Assembly: GCA_010015675.1 (NCBI GenBank)
Contig: ML976990.1
Coordinates: 125,899 to 189,898, forward strand
DNA length: 64,000 nt
Direction of reading: 5' to 3'
Origin: Byssothecium circinans
Lineage: Eukaryota > Ascomycota > Dothideomycetes > Pleosporales > Massarinaceae
Within the stretch, counting starts at the first letter, position 1, and each line of letters begins with the position of its first letter. The notes under the pieces were generated by a model. That model saw only the letters and a list, made by a program, of their open reading frames with translations. It was not told the DNA's origin and did no database searches. Shown in pieces: positions 57,028-64,000 of this stretch. A program made the position numbers and the translations under genes.

Positions 57028-57552
57028 CTATGCAAAGCATATACACCGTTCCATGCCATTGGAGAGGCTTTGGAATAGTGTAATGAAGTCGGTTGGGGTT
57101 GTATTAGCACTAGACAAATACTCGTCCGAAGACTGCGCTTCCGCATTGTCCAAAAGCTTTCTGATGTTCATACTCCTACGATAGTTAAAGTCGCAACACC
57201 CTCGGGGCAATGGACGGCAGCGCGCTGCGATGTAGGCATTCGAATTCGGCTCGATGTCCAATGACCGCAACGTCTCTCGAATTGAAAGGCAGATCCCTTC
57301 AAAGTAGCAACACGTCCCAACAATGGAGTATATGTGACAGCGCTGTGAGCTTGTGCAGTAGTCCTCAGTATATGCTTTCGGGCAGACAACTTGACTATCA
57401 TTGACGGATAGTTTGTGAGACTCTCTTGGAGAGCTCCCGAGGTCGAAACCCAAAGCTAGGTACACATGCAATGCAGGTATGCTCGCCATTTCGAGGGTCG
57501 TCGCGATATAGAGCACCGTAGTAGAGACTCTCGGCGGGTTTATCAAGGGCAA
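57028..57552 (-). CDS. possible small cysteine-rich protein, uncertain
   Basis: An open frame of 174 codons, or 153 from the second Met (MASIPALHVYLALGFDLGSS). It holds eleven cysteines, several in a tight block (VVCPKAYTEDYCTSSQRCH and GTCCYFEGICLS, then RGCCDF). Small cysteine-rich fungal proteins are often secreted, but the N-terminus here is only weakly like a signal peptide and no family is recognised. It stands alone in a gene-poor region. It could be a chance frame or one exon of a spliced gene. Confidence 0.25.
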   Translation of the reverse strand: MPLINPPRVSTTVLYIATTLEMASIPALHVYLALGFDLGSSPRESHKLSVNDSQVVCPKAYTEDYCTSSQRCHIYSIVGTCCYFEGICLSIRETLRSLDIEPNSNAYIAARCRPLPRGCCDFNYRRSMNIRKLLDNAEAQSSDEYLSSANTTPTDFITLFQSLSNGMERCICFA

Positions 57553-58108
57553 TCCTTCGCGCGCTGCTTGATATCTTCAAACGTTTACTTAATCTGTCTG
57601 GCGTTCCTCCTCAAGTTCGCAGACCAAGTTTGGGAGCCTTCGATAGTTGCGGGAGAAGACCTTCGAAGCGGCCACCAGTGTTGGAAAACTTCGCCCGTAG
57701 TACCTCCAAATGGTCCGCTGGCGATAAGTGGTCGGAGGAAACGCGCGTGGGGAGGGTGGGGAAGTTGATAAGAGGTACCAGGCTGTGCGCAAGGCCTCTT
57801 CAAAGGACTGGCAGGTGCTGGAGGCACCCCTGCCGTATTAATTGGATTTTCCGGGAGCAGCGGGAAATTCCTTATACTCAATCCCTCCAAACGTCTCCAG
57901 AATGCTCATTTCAGAACCGTCAGATAGCCAATGTAAAATGCTAGGAGGCGGGAAGTTGGAACCTTCGACGGCGACTGTTCACGGCGTTGGAACGATCGTG
58001 TTGGGTTGGGCCCGCCAGCCGTTTAAATGGTCTGCTGTCGTAGTAGTATGACCTGCTGAGGAAGCTCCACATTTATTCTCCCAAAATGTTTGTAGTGTAG
58101 GTAGTGGT
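57553..58108. other. gene-poor sequence before the repeat array
   Basis: No gene is recognised. Fragments such as AAATGGTC(C/T)GCTG at about 57712 and 58025 resemble each other and may be outlying pieces of the adjacent repeat array. Confidence 0.4.
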
Positions 58109-58112
58109 GTTC

Positions 58113-58600
58113 GAGGGGAAGCGCTGGGAAGCGAGACTTGCCAGCAAGCTGAGTTCCGATTATTGGATGGGCTCGGTGGGTGCTTGGAAAACTTCAAACC
58201 GCGACCTGTGTCCGTAGCCTCGGGGCGGACCCTGCGCTCAGCTCACCGTGTTCGTATCCGAGAGACCGTAGTCGAGGGGAGGCTCTACGAAGCGAGGAGT
58301 GTCAGCAAGCCAAGTCCTGATCGTCGGATGGGCTCGTGTCAGCCGGAGGTGTCGGTAGCATCGAGGCGGCCGCTACGCTAAGTTCCTATGTTGCTTTCTG
58401 AGAGACTGTACCTTGCGGTAGACGGTAGTTGACGGGAAGCCCCGCTAAATGAGGAAGTCCAGCGAGCTGACTTCAACTGAAATGTGATGTAGGGTTAGGC
58501 AGGCGTTTGTGTGATCCCAGACCGTGAGCGGTGTCGGTAGCGTCGCTAAAGTCAGGAGGACCCCAAGCTCACTTGCAGGGCTCCACCAAATCCCACCCCC
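58113..58600. repeat. degenerate tandem repeat A, about 160-bp period
   Basis: Units start at 58113, 58273 and 58431 with GAGGGGAAGC, GAGGGGAGGC and GACGGGAAGC, spaced 160 and 158 bases. Shared internal landmarks include GCCAGCAAGCTGAG / GTCAGCAAGCCAAG, GGATGGGCTCG (58166 and 58326), and TGTC(C/G)GTAGC followed by a TCG. The copies have drifted and have small insertions and deletions. There is no match to a known element by eye. Confidence 0.7.
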
Positions 58601-59240
58601 ATGCAATAGCAAATAGCTAGAAAGTTGCGTGCAGCTCTCAGGACCTCCAGAAAGGGCTTTCAATAAAAAGGAAATGAGAATATAAGATGTAATAATCCAA
58701 AATGTAATTGCAGAAAGGTGAAGGTAGGTGGAGATGCCGCATTTTCGTCCATGAGACCCCCATGCTCACTCACCCAAATCTTTCCAACCTCAACATTATA
58801 GAATGGAAATTGACCAGAAAGATGGGCAGGAGTCTTGCGATATCCAACACAATCTTTTCATCAAAATTAAATGACGTCGTGTTTGGGGGGAGGGGCAGGG
58901 TGGTCGAAAATGGATGTAAAGGCGGGCGGAGGCTCTGTGTTCTGTTAATGAGATCGCTATGCTCACCTAAATCATCCCCCAACCTCAACATTATAAAAAA
59001 ATTAGATAGAAAGATGCGCACGAGACTGAAGACCTTTGGCATGCTCTTGTCATTGTAATCGAATAACGTAGTGGTGCGGGGTGGTCGAAAATGTACTGCC
59101 AATCCTCTATATCTCCTCTAAATGTCAACGTTATAGAATTAAAAGCAGCTAGAAAGTTGCGCGTGAGTTTCAGGATCTCTAGCAGGGTCTTTCCATTAAA
59201 ATCGAATAACGGGATGGGGCGTTTCGGTCGGAAATGTACT
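58590..59240. repeat. degenerate tandem repeat B, about 145-195-bp period, with protein-like minus-strand motif
   Basis: Four units share an anchor (CTAGAAAGTTGCGT at 58616, CCAGAAAGATGGGC at 58813, ATAGAAAGATGCGC at 59005, CTAGAAAGTTGCGC at 59149). Three also share (C)CTCAACATTATA or GTCAACGTTATAG upstream, and AATCGAATAACG or similar downstream. Read on the minus strand, three copies encode related peptides (LFDFNGKTLLEILKLTRNFL, LFDYNDKSMPKVFSLVRIFL, SFNFDEKIVLDIARLLPIFL). The copies are interrupted by stops and frame changes, so this is not called as a gene. Confidence 0.65.
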
Positions 59241-59340
59241 TTTTGCGTAGTAAATGTAGCCGAAGGTGTCGGGCTGCTCCGCAAAATCCATCACTACTAC
59301 GTTCAGTCGTCCATAAGTCGGCTGCAACACGACTTACTGT

Positions 59341-62300
59341 AACAAAAATAAGTTGCTAAAGATCACATAATTCAGCGCATCTCTAGCATACCCATATTGT
59401 CGGTTTGAGAGTCGTAGTGGAGCGTGGCGGCCGTTAGAGCAGAGGGTATGTGAAGGTAGAAACCAGGCTGCCTCAACACCATCAGGGGCCCCGCGGCGCT
59501 AGTGCCAGCAACTTCAGTAGCTCTTTGCTCACTTGGTGATGACTGTGCTGCAACAATAGCTGGTGCTACCGGATCTTCCAGCGGAGAATCGCCTCGTCTC
59601 CCGCATCTCGGGGATGCCCTAATCATGATGTTTGGACAACGGGGGGCGGCACAGCGACCCTCCGAGCATAATAACGATGAAATAAGTTTGATGGGCGACA
59701 GCAACATCACCCTCGGGGCTCCGCGAACCTCACAAGGAACCTGTCCCTGTCCTGCGACACCACAACGTTCGTAAGACGAGGCACGCAGCACGCTGAAGAC
59801 CTCTCCCGCCGCCATGTCCCTAGCGACTCCTTCATGAAGAGGTCGGGCAGCGACGTCGCATGTGGCAACCACCGGAGCATCAGGTACGTGAGGCCCAGCT
59901 TCCCCAGCATCACCGAGATTAGGGGTGCAGCTCCCCAGATTTTCACAGCTTGTCTAACAGCGGCCGCTTGCAACAACAACAGTACAGGCGACCACCACCG
60001 ACGCTTTCCTGATGTTCTGTCTTCGATACGCGTATAGAACCCTCGAACGATTCGAATACGTCAGGTACGAGTCCATTGGTAGTAGACCTTGACGATAGGT
60101 TTCCCCGCGGGAGATGGCATTGTGCGTCCTACTCTTCACCCTACGAGACCACCCACCCGAAGACACATGCTGATCGTTTGAAAGGAGTATTCAACAACTT
60201 CAATCATTGTGTACACTCTCCTGTACTTCTAGACTGATCACGACCCAGGGCCACACCCACTGCATGTAGACCCGCATCGAGAACTTTAGCCACGAAGAAC
60301 GATCAATCGGAAAGCCTGCCCATTCGAACGCTCGTACGTCTGCGCACCCCTTTGGCATACACTAGCGCTTCGAAACCCTACGATATCGGTACATATACAA
60401 TGGTACGACAACTGGACTCGCTGGTCGAGTTAGGACGGCAAAAGCAGGACAAGGTCGATAGACTGGCCATCAACTCCAAGCGGTGTAAGAAGCCTTCGAT
60501 GCCGTCATACGCAAGGGAGCCAAGGAGAGCTTTGAGAATTGCAGAGACTCATGCGAATACAAATTACTGGGAGACTTTGGAATCGTACAAAGAGCGGCAT
60601 TGTGCTGAATGGAATGTATACGGGCGATGCAGGACATTTCGAACACTTAGGAGCGCGCTGCACTCCGGTGTTTGCGAGGTTATGCTTCAGAGATGAGAAG
60701 CGGAATGTCCTGGTGGTGCTGGTGTGCGCAGATGATCGAGAGCAGCAGGCGGATGCATCTGATGCTAGGCAAAACTAAATATCGGCTTTCTTCACAACGT
60801 CTTGCAGGAACAGTTTTCTGTAGCCGATCGTTGTCGGCCCGGATCGATGATCAGCCTCGGATATAACAGTACGATATGGCGTTTGAAGATGTTGGGACAC
60901 GGAACAGGGAATCACACCGATGTTTGCGCGCCAGTGATGCATTCGTGTCGATCTTTGTGGATGCCACCTTTATTTTTGGGGACCGCTTTCCTTCGTCTTG
61001 ACAATCCTTTGGGCGGCAATCGATAATCTAGTAGCGCCTCGCGATGAAGAACGAGTGCATTTATGGGTCTTCGACCCGGATGGTTTCGGTTCGGTCCTTG
61101 TTCGCTAGCTCTGCTTGCTATCCCGGAGGAAAGTTGCATACGAGTGACTCCGGTCTTCCCAGGAAAATGCGGGGTCATCATGCATTCCCGACTGGGATGC
61201 ATATGTCTCATGCATTGGCGGTGTTATGGTTCTGAAGACCCCGCGGTTTGAAAGCCCCGTGCAGCAGCGTTCATGCTAGCTCCAGGAACGCCTCCTCAGT
61301 CGACGGAAGTTGCATGCTTGATCGGTGAACGGCGAATGGGAAGAGCTTGGGAAATGCACAAAACGTTGGCCGCAGGATCGTCCGCGGGGCAACGGAACGC
61401 AGCATTCACGCAGCGAAAGATGTTGTAAGGGGTGTTGGCGGGCGCGTGACTCCATTGTCGTTGGCTACGGATGTCTCCTCTGATGGCAGATTGATGGTTT
61501 TTCGAGTCTCCTGATTGCATTGCAAGCAGGATGGCGTGCATAAAGGCTTGAGAGGAGAGCGGAGAGCGGGCGCCATGTCGGGCCTAACCGAGTCCAGACG
61601 AATAGATGAGATGAGGGGTCTCCTGAGATATCCCTGGACGCTCAAAGTCCAGCCTTCATACTAGCCCCCAACAGTGGAAGAAAAAGAGTCCCACGACGGT
61701 AATTCGGCTGAAGAGGTGTGCAAGTGTTGCAGTGAAAGGTGTCGCAAAGCGCAAGAAGGGGCGGGTCATTTGCTGACAGCGCCCCTGGACTGCGGGCCCC
61801 AACCACAGCAGTCGAAATTACAGCAGTTCGCCCTCAATTGTTCAGGACTAGCTGGACTTGGTCTGGCCGTCTCCGCATTTCGCGCATCCGCCACCAAAAG
61901 CCCCTGATCCTTGGCCCGGCCTTGCAAGCTGCAGAAAGCCTCAAAGGCGTTGGAGTCGGCGCGCGTTCTGGCTTCTGGTCTCTCCACACCTCTCTGTGAT
62001 GTGCGCGTTGCCTTCGAGGCCTTTTTCCTGTGCAGCTGGGAGCCCTTCACCTGCTTCACCTGTCGCCTTTTCGTCCCAAGCTTGCTGCGCCGCTGCCGTC
62101 ACCGGCCGTTGTACTCGACCAGAGACACTGTAGGATCCACCGTGTGGCTTCTGCGCTGGTGTGCTCTCCATCTGCGATCAGCATCGAACCATCCACCAAG
62201 GTTTGAAAACTCCGGCTGTTGTCATCCGTCTTTCGGGCCATACGTCGCCACTATCCACGTTTCTCCCTCGTCGCTTGGGGCACAAGGACGATGTGCTCGC

Positions 62301-64000
62301 TTCATTAGGCGCGCGTTCTTCAGCCCAACGACTGGTATCCGCTCAAAGGAGGTGACTCTCAGCTAGTAGGACGGTGGCGCTCCCCGCATTCTTTCTGTCT
62401 GGAGCTCCTTCGCCCGGCTGGCCTGTATATCCCCATGCGACGACTGATGCCCTAGTATAAACTGTCTGTTTCTTCCACGATTCGCGCACTTTAGAAGACT
62501 AGGGATAGACTGGATCAAGAGTTTGGTGTTTGGTTTGCGTTTAGGTAAGCGATTTGCCGGCAATCTGATCTACGTTCGGTCGCGACTTCAGGGCTCACTA
62601 TTCGCACCAGTTATTTTCGGGACCCAAAATCGTTTCTCAAGAGTAGTGTACCGGCGATATAGATTGTCTTGGTGTGTATTGTCTCATTCCTCCGACGACA
62701 TACAGCCCCGTGCGGCTGACGACTGTTGGACTCTACCCAGATCGCCCCATCGATGTGCTCGCTGTAGAAGAAAGCGTTGCCGTTGTTGCGAATAATGCTG
62801 ACGCTTGACAGGATAAATTGCTGGTCATAATTTAGAAGGTTCGGAGTTTCACTATTCGCTGCTCTGGCTCATAAAGTCTTCCTGTACTCTGGTAAGTCAA
62901 CCTGGTTCCTTTAAAGCATTCTGCATACCCCTTGTGCCTTTCCTTTGGCCTGTTCTACTTCCATGATATCCTCTGGGGCTCTGCGGTCTCCAGGAAGGAG
63001 ACTCTTTGCTCGTTGGAGCGCGCTGCGTTGTATGAAAAGCGGTTTCGTTCGCGGGTAGTGGTCTTCTCTATGCTCCTGAGCGCGCGTTTTGCAGCGGTCT
63101 ACTTCTGGCTCTGCTCCGACTCCTGTCGCATTGTATGCGTCCGCTTTCTTTGTGGAAGAGAGTCTGCGGTGGCCTGCGGCGGGCCTTGGTCGAAAAGGTT
63201 CGCCCCTCGTTCCGAACCACAACCCGGCCTGCCTCTCCTCCAGAGGGATCGTTTCCCTTTACTTGTGGTTCTTCCATCCTTCATCACTGCGTTTATTTCC
63301 ACTACGCGAGGGGCACTGCGGGCCATCTTGTCGCGGCGTTGCGTGGGCATGGAGGCCTTCGGTGGTATCGGTGCGCGGGGATGCGGTCAGGTCCTGAGCA
63401 TGAAGAGTCAGTAAGCCTCTCTAGAGACATTGCAAGCAGCTCGCAACGGCTGTGCGGTCCTCATCTAGCTCAGGATTCTTTCTTGGCGTCTCTATGTGCT
63501 GGTCAAAGAGATGGGAGGGGACTGGTAGACGGCGATGGGTCCCGATACCATGAAGGCCGGAGAGGAGACCGGAGAGACCGCGACCTTGTTCCAGCGCCAC
63601 CACCAGTCTATACACACACCCGCTCTGCTATTCTACCATCTCAGCCTGCTTTCGAGAACCGTTGCGGCATCTTTCCGTCCCGCCAGAAGAAGCGGTCAAT
63701 AACGTCTAGGCGAGTGGTGCTGCAGAGCAGGGGGTAGATTCGGGCATCACAGCACCAGAGGCTTCACGATGCATGCACATCTCATTGACTATCTATTCAT
63801 CCCGAGCAAAGAGGCTGCATTTCTTGTTCTTGTCATTATACACGCCATCTCTTCAATCACACTATGCCACAAGCATGTTCTATGATTGCTAAGACTGACT
63901 CCTTGTGCGCAGTAATTCCTAAAGACCCCGACCGTCACTTCCGCATTCGATAACGACTGCGAACCTCACTGGAGCCACGAGAGTCGGGCAAACGCACCGC
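59341..64000. other. 4.7-kb gene-poor right end
   Basis: No gene can be supported. The longest frames are 59872-59372 (-, 166 codons), 59979-59707 (-, 90 codons, LGLTYLMLRWLPHATSLPDL), 61911-62366 (+, 151 codons), 62932-63414 (+, 160 codons) and 63135-63737 (+, 200 codons). They overlap one another in different frames, are Arg/Ser/Cys-rich, and lack recognisable domains or convincing splice partners. Base composition stays mixed rather than A/T-rich, so this is not an obviously RIP-eroded block. Confidence 0.45.

Noticed and set aside
59372..59872. 166-codon minus-strand frame
   Set aside because: Ala/Ser/Arg/Cys-rich, with no domain, and it overlaps another open frame of similar quality. 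I could not find a splice that joins the two sensibly.
63135..63737. 200-codon plus-strand frame near the right edge
   Set aside because: It overlaps several other open frames on both strands, is Arg/Ser-rich and has no recognisable domain.

Overview
This window looks like nuclear DNA of a filamentous ascomycete (Pezizomycotina, probably Dothideomycetes; the class is inferred from overall protein resemblance and was not tested). The grounds are short GT-AG introns of about 48-110 bases with CTAAC/CTGAC-like branch points, one gene per promoter on both strands, and the protein families present: copper-fist and Zn2Cys6 regulators, Atg13, Rsc9, Nce102, a secreted phospholipase B and a PIF/Harbinger-like transposon. 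No tRNA, rRNA or CRISPR array was recognised.

Layout. 0.6-31 kb is gene-dense: rad4/XPC (+), a short-chain dehydrogenase (-), an ankyrin/RCC1/double-BTB protein (-), atg13 (+), a disordered nuclear-type protein (+), phospholipase B (-), dph2 (-), rsc9 (-) and a disordered Arg-Pro-x-Ser-rich protein (+). 31-34.5 kb has no convincing gene. 34.5-42.2 kb holds two regulators, a copper-fist factor (-) and an Rgt1-like Zn2Cys6 factor (+), on either side of a 2.2 kb shared promoter region. A small two-exon gene with a GRGGAGN motif (-) follows. 42,503-45,838 is a complete DNA transposon with 26-bp inverted repeats and two genes, each interrupted only by TAG codons. 46.4-56.1 kb is gene-dense again: an AZUL+HECT ubiquitin ligase (-) divergent from rei1 (+), an F-box-like protein (-) and nce102 (-). 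56.2-64 kb is gene-poor and carries two degenerate tandem-repeat families at about 58.1-59.3 kb.

The genes are housekeeping functions without an obvious shared pathway: DNA repair (Rad4), chromatin remodelling (Rsc9), translation (Dph2, Rei1), ubiquitin transfer (HECT ligase, BTB protein), autophagy (Atg13), plasma-membrane organisation (Nce102), and nutrient or metal regulation (copper-fist, Rgt1-like). Exon structures were built by hand from reading frame, splice-site sequence and protein continuity. In every multi-exon model the coding lengths sum to a multiple of three. Domain names rest on recognised motifs, not on database searches.
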